From: Granulicella mallensis MP5ACTX8
GTDB taxonomy: Bacteria > Acidobacteriota > Terriglobia > Terriglobales > Acidobacteriaceae
DNA length: 64,000 bases
NCBI RefSeq assembly: GCF_000178955.2
Contig: NC_016631.1
Span: 3,162,001-3,226,000 of the forward strand
Direction of reading: 5' to 3'
The notes beneath the pieces are model-generated. The model searched no databases and had not been told where the DNA came from. It saw nothing but the letters and a program-made list of their open reading frames with translations. Position 1 is the stretch's first letter, and every line of letters starts with the position of its first letter. The position numbers were made by a program, and so were the translations under genes. Below, piece after piece: positions 9,502-18,304 of the stretch.

Positions 9502-11379
9502 CTAAGGAGTTTTATTGATTAGTTTTGGATACCATGCGACTTGAAAACTGCCTGTCGTATCCGACTGCAAACCGGATTTGTAGATAGGTGCCTTCCAGCG
9601 CTCGTTTTGAATATAAGCACTCAATTCGATATCGGGTCGTATTCGCTTCGTAATATCCAACCGGAAGGTGTTTTGTGTTGTGCCCGACGGGATGAAATCT
9701 TTTGCATTCTTCTTGTTCAGGTACTGGAGGGAGATGAACTCATTACCTGACAAATGATAGGTAAGCCACGCTTGGCCACCTTTGGCTTCGCGGCCAATCC
9801 AGTCGCCCATGATGAATCCCTTGTTCGTATATCCCTGGACTTCAATCTGTTCATCGTAGTTGCCTTCGCCACCTTGGCTACGCAGCGTGGGATAGTCCGT
9901 ATAGACGCCTTCAATACGCAGATCAAGCTTCGGAGCATAAGGCAGGTGCGAGAAGTAGATACCCGGACGCCAACCGGCTCGCCGTGGCGCACTGATCGGC
10001 GTTACGTCGTCATGCGTAGTGGAGTCTGTATAGAGTGTGACTGATTTACGCAGAAACGGAAGCCGATACGAAAAGTTGAAGGTTGAAAAACGTGCGCCAG
10101 GATCAAAGCGCGAGAACTTGGTAGCAAGGTCGGTATCGTTGATGTCGAAAAAGCCCTTAAGGAAGGTATGCAGGGTAACAGGGGCATGCCCCTCTCCTCC
10201 GAAGATAATCGTTCGCTGAAAACCAAATTGAAAATCACTGGTTGGAGCGAATGAAAACATCTCAGAGTGAGCCCAGGGCGAGTTCGGATCAGTATGTCCT
10301 TTCAAGCTTCCAATGAAGAAGTCATATCGAATCGGACCAAGAACCCTGCTCACCCATGGAATATTTAGCGGTTCCACACGATTGATGCGGAATGTATACA
10401 TGTCCTCGGCATTATTCGACCATGCCATCGCGCCTCCCAGGCCCGGGCCCAGCCAGGCATCGGACTTGCCGAACGAGATCTCGTGGCCGACAAGATGCCC
10501 CGACACATTCGCCTCAAGCAGACGAAAATTATTTTGCGATGGAAGAACACCCTCTGGAATTGTCGATTGCTGAAGGTTAAAACCGGAATAAGGAATACGG
10601 TCAGCAATGGAAAGAGATTGCGCCAGCGCGAAGGAATATCCATCGTAATGCGGTGCATGCTGGTATTCACCTCTCACGTAAAGAGAGAACCGGCCCCGTT
10701 CAGCGATGGCAGAAAATCCATCATAGCTATTGAAGCCGGTGGAATACGGCCGACCATAATCATTGATAAAACTCTGCCCCAGGTGAAAGCTGTCACGGAG
10801 TACGGGGCCCGCTATCTGCCGCACACCGATATAGCCCGAGTTCAGTCCATAGACAAGACCAGACGAGGGGACAGCTTCAAAGCTGGGGTCACGCTGCAAC
10901 TCCTTCTTCACCTTGGCGAATATCTCTTTCGCCTCGTCGCTCCCATTCAAACGAACGGAGTCCTCGGTTTCATCCAACATGTGCAAGACACTGCGATTCG
11001 TCCAAGGCCGCATAGACAAGAAGGCTGTGTCGAGATATCCAAGGGAGTACAACCGCAGCAATGCAGGGTAGATCCAGCTATCGACAGGAATATAAGCTGA
11101 ACCCAAAGCTTCTTTGCTCTTATCTCCATCAAACGATTCTTGACGAGAATTTCCGGCCTCGATAGAAGAGCGAGCAGCTAAAACAGCCGTTGGATGCTCG
11201 GAACCGTCGGAGCTTACGGAACTGGCCCTGAATTCCGGAACAGTTGCTGCAATAGGGATATACCTGGCGCTAAATTCGGCAGGTGAGCTTTCCTGCGCAC
11301 CTATCATAGGCATATAGACTTGAGCCACGACGACGACACAAAATAGGCTCGCAGATCTAGCTATTGAAGAGAGAGACAT
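9502..11379 (-). CDS. Wzi-like capsule assembly outer-membrane protein (copy 1)
   Basis: A 625-residue exported protein with an N-terminal hydrophobic leader. The mature part begins with a variable linker, then VDSWIYPALLRLYSLGY and RPWTNRSV, the N-terminal signature of the Wzi capsule-assembly family. Later segments such as FGKSDAWLGPGLGGAMAW, RRAGWRPGIYF and TNKGFIMGDWIGR fit alternating strands of an outer-membrane beta-barrel. Wzi proteins anchor exported polysaccharide at the cell surface. It is the first gene of a minus-strand series leading to the beta-helix, beta-propeller and flippase genes. A full-length paralogue sits at 61039-62946. Sequence beyond the first 100 residues is diverged from E. 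coli Wzi, so the lectin function is inferred. Confidence 0.75.
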   Translation of the reverse strand: MSLSSIARSASLFCVVVVAQVYMPMIGAQESSPAEFSARYIPIAATVPEFRASSVSSDGSEHPTAVLAARSSIEAGNSRQESFDGDKSKEALGSAYIPVDSWIYPALLRLYSLGYLDTAFLSMRPWTNRSVLHMLDETEDSVRLNGSDEAKEIFAKVKKELQRDPSFEAVPSSGLVYGLNSGYIGVRQIAGPVLRDSFHLGQSFINDYGRPYSTGFNSYDGFSAIAERGRFSLYVRGEYQHAPHYDGYSFALAQSLSIADRIPYSGFNLQQSTIPEGVLPSQNNFRLLEANVSGHLVGHEISFGKSDAWLGPGLGGAMAWSNNAEDMYTFRINRVEPLNIPWVSRVLGPIRYDFFIGSLKGHTDPNSPWAHSEMFSFAPTSDFQFGFQRTIIFGGEGHAPVTLHTFLKGFFDINDTDLATKFSRFDPGARFSTFNFSYRLPFLRKSVTLYTDSTTHDDVTPISAPRRAGWRPGIYFSHLPYAPKLDLRIEGVYTDYPTLRSQGGEGNYDEQIEVQGYTNKGFIMGDWIGREAKGGQAWLTYHLSGNEFISLQYLNKKNAKDFIPSGTTQNTFRLDITKRIRPDIELSAYIQNERWKAPIYKSGLQSDTTGSFQVAWYPKLINKTP

Positions 11380-11753
11380 AAAACCTCGCTGTTGCCCAGA
11401 GCTTCACCCGCGAGCGTTTACGCTGACACTCAGGCCGGTTTCTTACTGGAGTTCTTTGAATTGTAAGTTTGGCGGATTGCCAATATTCAGAGACACAAAA
11501 ATGCAGCGAAATCGATCAGTTCGTGATTAACCATCGCATCGTCCACGGCATCCTCTTACCGGAAGAAATCTCAGCACTGATGTTCGCCATGAGCCGGACT
11601 AAAGAAGCTTCGCAAAGGCTGATAAAGCACCTTAGATACATGGCTAGACTATCCCAAGCAATGATCAGCTGCAATCGCAGGCACCTGCAACTGCTGTGGA
11701 ATCAACGTTCAAAAAAAGAGGGAATGGAATAGCAAGTTCACAAAGCAAGCTGA
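11380..11753. other. Intergenic region upstream of Wzi copy 1
   Basis: About 370 bases between the Wzi start and the tRNA-Ser repeats. It presumably carries the promoter of the minus-strand polysaccharide block. I see no clear -35/-10 pair. An open frame on the plus strand at 11469-11732 has no recognisable product. Confidence 0.4.
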
Positions 11754-11780
11754 TGGCGGAGGGAGAGGGATTCGAACCCC
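11754..11780 (-). repeat. Duplicated 3' end of tRNA-Ser (possible att remnant)
   Basis: The 27 bases at 11754-11780 are identical to 11808-11834, the T-arm, acceptor and CCA end of the adjacent tRNA-Ser gene; the base before each copy (A) also matches. The copy is followed by different sequence, so it is a lone tRNA 3' end. Integrases that use tRNA genes leave such direct repeats as attL/attR. Only 54 bases separate the repeat starts, so no element is present now. Confidence 0.75.
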
Positions 11781-11807
11781 TGACGCAAAGCGCGGTGTAA
11801 ACATTTA

Positions 11808-11897
11808 TGGCGGAGGGAGAGGGATTCGAACCCCCGTAGCCCGTTAAGGCTAAGCGGTTTTCAAGACCGCCTGTTTCAACCACTCACACATCCCTCC
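11808..11897 (-). tRNA. tRNA-Ser (anticodon TGA)
   Basis: On the minus strand the acceptor GGAGGGA pairs with TCCCTCC, followed by discriminator G and an encoded CCA. The anticodon stem-loop CGGTC-TTGAAAA-CCG places TGA at the anticodon. A long variable arm (TAGCCTTAACGGGCTA) and the T-loop GTTCGAATC are present. Length, including CCA, is 90 bases, typical of class II tRNA-Ser. Confidence 0.95.
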
Positions 11898-12086
11898 GCA
11901 TATTTACGCGGCTTGTGCCATCTGCTCTCTCAAGGGTAGCAGCAAAGCCTGTCGATCTAAAACCCCTGAGAGCAAGAACCAGGCTTGAACACATATGGCT
12001 TCGTGGCACAATAGCCAATCTTTCGTTAGGATGAGGCGTTGGCTGGGCGGATCACCTGCCAAATCCAAGTGGACGGACTCTCCTTC

Positions 12087-14276
12087 GTGACGAAAAAGCA
12101 TTCCATAGCCGTGGTGTCTTTGCTCATCGTGGCGGCTGCGGTTTCTTTTCTATTTCTGCATCACCAGGAACCGCCCAAAACCGCTATCGCACAGCAGTAT
12201 GCGGATCCCGCCTCCTGTACGCAGTGTCATGCCACCGAAGCTGCCGGATATGCTCGCACCGGAATGGCTCACGCCTTCTACAAACCCAAGGCCAGCGATA
12301 CCGTCGAGAGCCCCGCCCGCGATCGTCAGTTTTACCACGCTGCATCCGGCAGCTATTACACGCTGACGCAACATGACGGCAAGTACTATCAGCGCCGCTG
12401 GCAAAAGGGGTTTGACGGTAATCCTGAGAATGTCGAAGAGCTGTTGATCGACTACATCATGGGTTCGGGAAATCATGTGAAGACCTACTTGCATCGCGAG
12501 CAGGATGGAACGCTGATCGAACTGCCGCTAGCCTGGTACGCCGAAGGCGGAGGTCACTGGGGGATGAATCCCGGCTTCGACAATGCACACCCGATGACAC
12601 GCCGTCCCATCGCCTACGAGTGTATGTTCTGCCACAACGCGTATCCACAGATTCCGCCCATCGCGCATCGTGATCTCTCGGCAAATTCCGTATACAGGGG
12701 TGCCTTGCCGGAAGGCATTGATTGCCAGCGCTGCCATGGGCCGGGAGCCGCACACGTCAAAGCCGCGCAAACTCCAGGGACGTCTCTGCAGCAAATTCGC
12801 GCCCAGATTCTCAATCCAACTCATTTGAGCAACGATCGCCAGATGGAGGTTTGTGAGCAGTGCCATCTCGAAACCACCAGCCAACCGTTGCCAGATCGCA
12901 TTCGACACTACGATCAGGAACCTTTCGGCTACAGAGCAGATCAGCCGCTCGCCAGCTTCAATGCGTACTTCGCCCGGGACCCGGACCATGGCCGCACCGA
13001 TAACTTCGAGATCGTGGATGCACCTTACCGGCTTCGTCAATCGCAGTGCTATCTCAAGAGTCAGGGAGCACTGACGTGCGAGACCTGCCATAACCCTCAC
13101 GACCTGCACAAAGGGCCTGAATCGGTTACGTACTACGCCAACATCTGCATGAAGTGTCATGGCGCAAACCTGCCTGAGAAGATCGCGCAGCATCAGCACC
13201 CTGCCTCCAACGATTGCGTCTCGTGCCATATGCCAAAACGCAGAACCGAAGATGTCGTTCATGCCGTCATGACGGACCATCTGATCCAGCGCTTCGCACC
13301 GCAGGCGAAGGTGTTGCTGGCAGACCGGCAGGAGGTTCCGGAGACGCCTGTGACGGCCTATCATGGCCCGGTAAAACGCTACCTCCTGGATCGCGAAGAT
13401 GCCTCCCCGGATGATGACCTATACAACGCCGCGGCGCAGATCATCGACGGAAGCAATCTCGAAGCAGGGATTCCCGCACTGGCGGATTTGATTCGAACGA
13501 AATCCCCCAGTCAACCCAACTTTTCCATCGAGCTGGGTGACGCCATGCGGCACACCGGCAACCTTCCAGGCGCAATCGATGCTTATCGGCAGGCGCTCAA
13601 GCTCGATCCCCTGTCTTCACGGGCCCAGCGACGGCTCGGCGTCGCACTGGGGAATGCCGGACAGACCGATGAAGCGCTCACCGTCTTACAGGGCGCCATC
13701 GACCATGAACCTGATAACGCCCTGCTCTGGTACGAGAAGGCGTTGATTGAATCGAGACGTGGAGATTCGGATAAGGCAGTCGCCGACCTTCGCAAGACAC
13801 TGGAACTCAAACCCGACTTCGCCGACGCACAAAACACCCTGGGGTCCGTTCTCGCGCAGTCCGGAGATATACAGCATGCCGAAACAGCCTTCCGCGCAGC
13901 CCTGACGATCAATCCCTATGACTCAGCGACCCGAGCGAATCTTGGGCGTCTGCTGGCGGGCACAGGCGATTGGAAGCAGGCTGCGTTCCATCTGCAAAAA
14001 GCCGTCCAGCTTGATCCAGCCAACGTCAATGCTCATGGGGACTACGCTGTTGCGCTCCTGCAACTGAAGCGTCTTCCAGAGGCCAAGACAGAAGCAGAAG
14101 CCGCGCTGAAGATCAATCCGGAGTTCGGACCGGCGCAGCTCAATCTGGCTGAGATCCTCCTGCAACAGGGACAGGCACGCATGGCCTTGCCTCTGCTGGA
14201 GAAGGCAGCACACTCTGCCGCGCCTGGAGTTGCGGAACAGGCACAGACGATCCTTCAGCAGCTAGGAACGCGATAG
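12087..14276 (+). CDS. Heptaheme c-type cytochrome fused to TPR repeats
   Basis: A 729-residue protein with an N-terminal signal anchor (MTKKHSIAVVSLLIVAAAVSF). Seven CxxCH motifs follow at about residues 44 (CTQCH), 179 (CMFCH), 213 (CQRCH), 256 (CEQCH), 331 (CETCH), 354 (CMKCH) and 377 (CVSCH), in the arrangement of cytochrome c554-like/doubled-CxxCH proteins. From about residue 455 there are six or so TPR units (e.g. GDAMRHTGNLPGAIDAYRQALKLDP). The protein should sit on the periplasmic side of the inner membrane and carry electrons, with the TPR part binding a partner. The GTG at 12087 is chosen because it puts the hydrophobic anchor at the N-terminus; a TTG at 12039 would add 16 residues. 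No oxidoreductase is adjacent, so the redox partner is unknown. Confidence 0.8.
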   Translation: MTKKHSIAVVSLLIVAAAVSFLFLHHQEPPKTAIAQQYADPASCTQCHATEAAGYARTGMAHAFYKPKASDTVESPARDRQFYHAASGSYYTLTQHDGKYYQRRWQKGFDGNPENVEELLIDYIMGSGNHVKTYLHREQDGTLIELPLAWYAEGGGHWGMNPGFDNAHPMTRRPIAYECMFCHNAYPQIPPIAHRDLSANSVYRGALPEGIDCQRCHGPGAAHVKAAQTPGTSLQQIRAQILNPTHLSNDRQMEVCEQCHLETTSQPLPDRIRHYDQEPFGYRADQPLASFNAYFARDPDHGRTDNFEIVDAPYRLRQSQCYLKSQGALTCETCHNPHDLHKGPESVTYYANICMKCHGANLPEKIAQHQHPASNDCVSCHMPKRRTEDVVHAVMTDHLIQRFAPQAKVLLADRQEVPETPVTAYHGPVKRYLLDREDASPDDDLYNAAAQIIDGSNLEAGIPALADLIRTKSPSQPNFSIELGDAMRHTGNLPGAIDAYRQALKLDPLSSRAQRRLGVALGNAGQTDEALTVLQGAIDHEPDNALLWYEKALIESRRGDSDKAVADLRKTLELKPDFADAQNTLGSVLAQSGDIQHAETAFRAALTINPYDSATRANLGRLLAGTGDWKQAAFHLQKAVQLDPANVNAHGDYAVALLQLKRLPEAKTEAEAALKINPEFGPAQLNLAEILLQQGQARMALPLLEKAAHSAAPGVAEQAQTILQQLGTR

Positions 14277-14727
14277 CCTCCTGCTCGATTGATTGAGGAG
14301 AAACAAGCACCGTTCTGTCGAGATTTGGGGAAGACAGGGCTTTTGATGACATCAAGTAATCGTTTTCTCTAATTTCATTGCGGCCATGCATCGTTTTGAA
14401 AGGCATTGCGTTCCTGGAAGGACTATGTCCAGGGATGTATTTGTGTAACTTTCAAGCGCGGAAGACGTCCCATCTTCAGAATTTCCACAACTTCCCTGAC
14501 CGCTCTTGCAACCGGATGAATAGGCATTTTGGCCTGTTTTTGGATTTAAGTTGACAACGTTCCTCTCTCTGTTTTCTTATGAGCCTCGCATCAGTTTGCT
14601 CCAAGAAAACCGCTTGTTCTAGATAGATCGCAATGTTCCGGGCCTTCGATTCTGAACCACACGACGGTCAACAAAGTTTAAGTTTGTGCATGCCTGGATG
14701 CACCAAAGTATTTCGGAGGCTAGTTTC
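14277..14727. other. Leader and promoter region of the TonB receptor
   Basis: A 450-base gap. It contains the candidate promoter given separately and a long 5' leader. A small hairpin at 14685-14702 (GTGCAT / ATGCAC) sits just before the ribosome binding site GGAGG at 14715-14719, so it could modulate translation. Nothing else was recognised. Confidence 0.4.
14551..14580 (+). promoter_or_regulatory. Candidate sigma-70 promoter of the TonB receptor gene
   Basis: TTGACA (14551-14556), an 18-base spacer, then TCTTAT (14575-14580), which matches four of six -10 positions. It lies about 150 bases before the start codon. The -35 match is perfect and the -10 is weak. Confidence 0.4.
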
Positions 14728-17700
14728 ATGAACATCCATCAACGGGTACAAAGAATCCCGGATCAACTCAGCGGCACGGTACGACTTTTGGTAGTCGCAG
14801 CGGTATTGGCACTGACCGCCTGGGGGACCTTCCCTGGTCTCATCCCCGGAGCCGGCGTAGCTTACGCCCAGAACACCAACGCGACCATCCGCGGCGGGGT
14901 CCTCGACCCGACCGGAGCTCTCGTACCCAACGCTAAGGTCCTTATCGTCAACCAAGACACAGGCGTAACGGTCTTCAATGGCGTTACGGACTCTTCAGGC
15001 GACTTTGTAGCGCCCCAGGTCATCCCTGGCACCTACCGGGTGACGGTGACCTCGCCCGGGCTGAAGCAATCTGTCGTAAACGATCTCATTGCCACTGTTG
15101 CCCAGGTCACCTCGATCAACGTCAACCTGCAACTCGGCCAGGAGACAGAGACAGTAACCGTCGAATCCAGAAGTGAAGAACTTGACCGCAGCACTTCGGA
15201 CGTATCGACGCTCATCGCCCCGACCGAGGTTCAAAACCTCCCCTTGCAACAGCGCGCTACAGAGAACCTGTTGACATTCATCCCAGGCGCCGCACACGGC
15301 GGAGCCGGGGATACGCCGAATACCTCTCAACTCTCGATCAACGGCAGCCGCACCCTGAACACAGAAGTTCTGCTGAACGGAGTTTCGACGATCGTTGCCT
15401 CGACCGGAAGCCCGGCGACCCTGCCCTCACCGGATGGTGTGGACTCGTTCCGCGTCCTCACGACCAACGCGCCAGCCGAGTACGGCCGCACCTCGGGTGC
15501 TGTCATCTCCGTGAATACGATCTCCGGCACCAACGTCTATCACGGCAACGTCTACTTCCTGCTGCGTAACGAAGCCCTCGATGCCAATCAGTACTTTCAT
15601 AAAGACACCATCAACCTGAAGACCGGAGCTGTCACGCCGCGCAATCGTGACCGCTTTTTTCAAATGGGCGGCTCCATAGGTGGTCCGGTCCGAATCCCTC
15701 ATCTTTATAACGGTCACGATAAGACGTTCTTCTTCGTCAACTACGACCGGACAATCACACCCAACTCGACGACTCTTTCATTTACGGTTCCCACTGCAGC
15801 GCAGCGTTCGGGCGATTTCTCCAACGCGTCGGCTCCTATCGGCCTCAATGGCCAATCACGCAACCCTCAGACGATTTACCAACCTACGGGAAAATCCTCC
15901 CCTGCTTTTGGAGGCAACCAGGTTACAGGTATCGATCCGGCAGCGGCAAAGATCCTCGCGTTACTTCCACTACCAAATACCCTTGGAACCTATGACCTGA
16001 CAAACAACCGCTACACCGGCAATTGGACCTCTCTGCAAAACCTGACGGGCCATGTTCTCAAGCTGGCAGCCCGCGTCGATGAGAATCTCACGCTCAAAGA
16101 CAGACTAAGCTTCAACGTCTACCGCTTTACAACCTCGTCCCCCAATGCGGTTTCCTGGGAAAGCCCCCTGCTCAACACTACGTGGGATTGCACCTGCAAC
16201 AATGCGTGGCTCCCATCTGTCGATTACACGCGTACGTGGACTCCGACTCTCGTGATGGACCTGAATATGGGCTTCTTCCGCAACGTTGTGCTCCGCAATC
16301 CTCCGGGAGCCGGCATGAATGCGTCGCAGCAGCTTGGAATCGCATCTCTGCCGCTCGACCAGACTCCTCAAATCACCGACCCCGGTTTCGATAATATTGG
16401 CGCGGATACCAATACGAACCAGGTCAACATCACCAACACCTATAGCCCTTTTGGAACTGTCACAAAAACCGTTGGTCCTCATACCTTCAAGGTCGGCGCG
16501 TCGCTGCGAAAGAATGAATTCAACTCGTTCAATCCAGCTACAAGCCCCGAAGGAACGATAGCTTTTGATGGCTCCATTACCAATCATGGCGCCTCCGGAA
16601 ATCCAAATACAGGAATTGCTGATTTCCTCCTCGGTCAGATCAAGACCGCCAGCTACGAACAACCCCAGCCCCCGACGGGCAGGCGCAATTATAATTTCGG
16701 GATTTTCTTACAGGACGATTGGAAGGTCACGCCAAAGCTGACCCTCAATCTCGGCGTTCGCTACGAGTATGAGTCGTCGCTGACCATCGCTACCAACATC
16801 TATAGCCGTATCGACCCAAACACCGGGCAATTGCTGGCGGCTGGTCTCAACGGCGTCTCTCGTTCCCTGAATGTCACCACTCCCAGAGCTGATGTCTCTC
16901 CGAGAATTGGTTTGGCTTATAGCCTTGACAACAAAACTGTCATCCGCGCCGCGTTCGGAACCTTTTATGGAACCATCTTCCAAAATCTAGGAGGCCAGCT
17001 CGCCTATCCGGGATTTGACAACACCATCAGCTATAACAACCTGGGAACGGCAGTCGCACAACCCTTCACCCTTTCTCAAGGGCTTCCGCTTGCTCCTCCA
17101 CCCAACCTGCAGAATCCTTTCGCCGCGCTAGTGACCAGCTCGGCCAGTAACCCCTACTCCGTTGCCGTCTCATTCAATGACCAAAGCCACATGCCGCTGG
17201 TTCAACAGTGGAATGCCGGCTTCGAGCGTCAGTTGCCTCTCGCTCTGACGTTGGAGGTCAACTATGTCGGAAACCATGCATTGCATCTTTCCTACAACCT
17301 GAATGAGAATGTTGTTCCACTTTCGGCTGTACCTGCCGTAACGCAAGCTAACACCAGTCTCGCAACGCAGCAGGCATCACCTTTTCCAAACCTCAAACAG
17401 TTCCAAACGAACAACAATATTGGAGCCTCCAACTACAACGGGTTGCAGGTAAGCGTTCACCGTCAGTTCAACAAGCAACTGGCCATTCTCTCGAACTACA
17501 CCTATGCCAAGAGTGAAGATGACGGCAGCACCATCTACAACTTTTCGGCCCCGAATGGAACCGCAAACTCGCAGTATGCTGTCGATAGTCCGAACCGCAT
17601 CAAGGACTTCACTGTCAGCAATATCGATGTGAAGCACGTCTTGAATATCGCCGTGGTGTATACGACTCCGGGTCCGTGGTGGCTGCGCGACTGGCATATT

Positions 17701-18219
17701 TCGCCGGTATTCGTCGGTCACACCGGACTGCCCATCAACATCACTCAGACCAACGAGATTCCGGGTTCGTCCCAGCGTCCCAATGGAAATCCTCAGCTCC
17801 TCAAGCTGTCGCACCATCCGCTCAACGGAGCTGCAATTCAGTACTTCGACTCCGCAACCGATCCAAACTTCCCGCTCACAGCCTCCGGACCGGTCTACAA
17901 CACCATCGGCGGCGTTCGAACACCGATCGTCTCAACAGGCTTCGGCAACGTATCGCGCGACTCTAACCGGGCTCCCGGTGAGATAGATTTCGATGCTTCG
18001 GTCGCGAAGGATTTCCCAATCTACCGGCGATTGAAGTTCCAGTTCCGTATCGATGCCTTCAACGTCATCAACCATACGAACTTCACGGCTCCAAGCGGTT
18101 CGCTTACGGTAACGGAGGTCGGCACGACAGCGACCTTTGCTACTTCGTCCGGTTTTGGCAAGATCACGGGCACACAGCCGAACCGTACGATGCAGGCCTC
18201 AACCCGCTTCTTCTTCTAA
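14728..18219 (+). CDS. Oar-like TonB-dependent receptor with carboxypeptidase-regulatory domain
   Basis: A 1163-residue outer-membrane protein. A signal region ending in GVAYAQ is followed by a carboxypeptidase-regulatory-like domain (about residues 50-130: IRGGVLDPTGALVPNAKV, TDSSGDFVAPQVIPGTYRV). A plug domain (NLPLQQRATENLLTFIPG, NGSRTLNTEVLLNGV) comes next, then a long beta-barrel ending in an aromatic C-terminus (STRFFF). Acidobacterial genomes carry many such Oar-like receptors, which import large or poorly soluble substrates, probably oligosaccharides. The ATG at 14728 is supported by GGAGG eight bases upstream. It is followed after 85 bases, across a terminator, by an AlgL-like lyase gene, which suggests a polymannuronate-type substrate. 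The substrate assignment is inference. Confidence 0.88.
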   Translation: MNIHQRVQRIPDQLSGTVRLLVVAAVLALTAWGTFPGLIPGAGVAYAQNTNATIRGGVLDPTGALVPNAKVLIVNQDTGVTVFNGVTDSSGDFVAPQVIPGTYRVTVTSPGLKQSVVNDLIATVAQVTSINVNLQLGQETETVTVESRSEELDRSTSDVSTLIAPTEVQNLPLQQRATENLLTFIPGAAHGGAGDTPNTSQLSINGSRTLNTEVLLNGVSTIVASTGSPATLPSPDGVDSFRVLTTNAPAEYGRTSGAVISVNTISGTNVYHGNVYFLLRNEALDANQYFHKDTINLKTGAVTPRNRDRFFQMGGSIGGPVRIPHLYNGHDKTFFFVNYDRTITPNSTTLSFTVPTAAQRSGDFSNASAPIGLNGQSRNPQTIYQPTGKSSPAFGGNQVTGIDPAAAKILALLPLPNTLGTYDLTNNRYTGNWTSLQNLTGHVLKLAARVDENLTLKDRLSFNVYRFTTSSPNAVSWESPLLNTTWDCTCNNAWLPSVDYTRTWTPTLVMDLNMGFFRNVVLRNPPGAGMNASQQLGIASLPLDQTPQITDPGFDNIGADTNTNQVNITNTYSPFGTVTKTVGPHTFKVGASLRKNEFNSFNPATSPEGTIAFDGSITNHGASGNPNTGIADFLLGQIKTASYEQPQPPTGRRNYNFGIFLQDDWKVTPKLTLNLGVRYEYESSLTIATNIYSRIDPNTGQLLAAGLNGVSRSLNVTTPRADVSPRIGLAYSLDNKTVIRAAFGTFYGTIFQNLGGQLAYPGFDNTISYNNLGTAVAQPFTLSQGLPLAPPPNLQNPFAALVTSSASNPYSVAVSFNDQSHMPLVQQWNAGFERQLPLALTLEVNYVGNHALHLSYNLNENVVPLSAVPAVTQANTSLATQQASPFPNLKQFQTNNNIGASNYNGLQVSVHRQFNKQLAILSNYTYAKSEDDGSTIYNFSAPNGTANSQYAVDSPNRIKDFTVSNIDVKHVLNIAVVYTTPGPWWLRDWHISPVFVGHTGLPINITQTNEIPGSSQRPNGNPQLLKLSHHPLNGAAIQYFDSATDPNFPLTASGPVYNTIGGVRTPIVSTGFGNVSRDSNRAPGEIDFDASVAKDFPIYRRLKFQFRIDAFNVINHTNFTAPSGSLTVTEVGTTATFATSSGFGKITGTQPNRTMQASTRFFF

Positions 18220-18244
18220 CCATTCCCTATAACCGCTGTACAGG

Positions 18245-18271
18245 AAAGGCCATCCGCAAGGATGGCCTTTT
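18245..18271 (+). terminator. Rho-independent terminator after the TonB receptor
   Basis: AAAGGCCATCC (18245-18255), loop GCAA, then GGATGGCCTTT (18260-18270) followed by T. This is an 11-bp perfect stem with a stable tetraloop. It lies between the receptor stop and the lyase start, so the lyase may be only partly co-transcribed. Confidence 0.8.
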
Positions 18272-18304
18272 CAGGTAACAGAATAGCCCCCAGAAAGAGA
18301 CCGC

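Noticed and set aside
11469..11732. Plus-strand open frame of 87 codons before tRNA-Ser
   Set aside because: Non-ATG start, no recognisable product, no ribosome binding site and no neighbour context.
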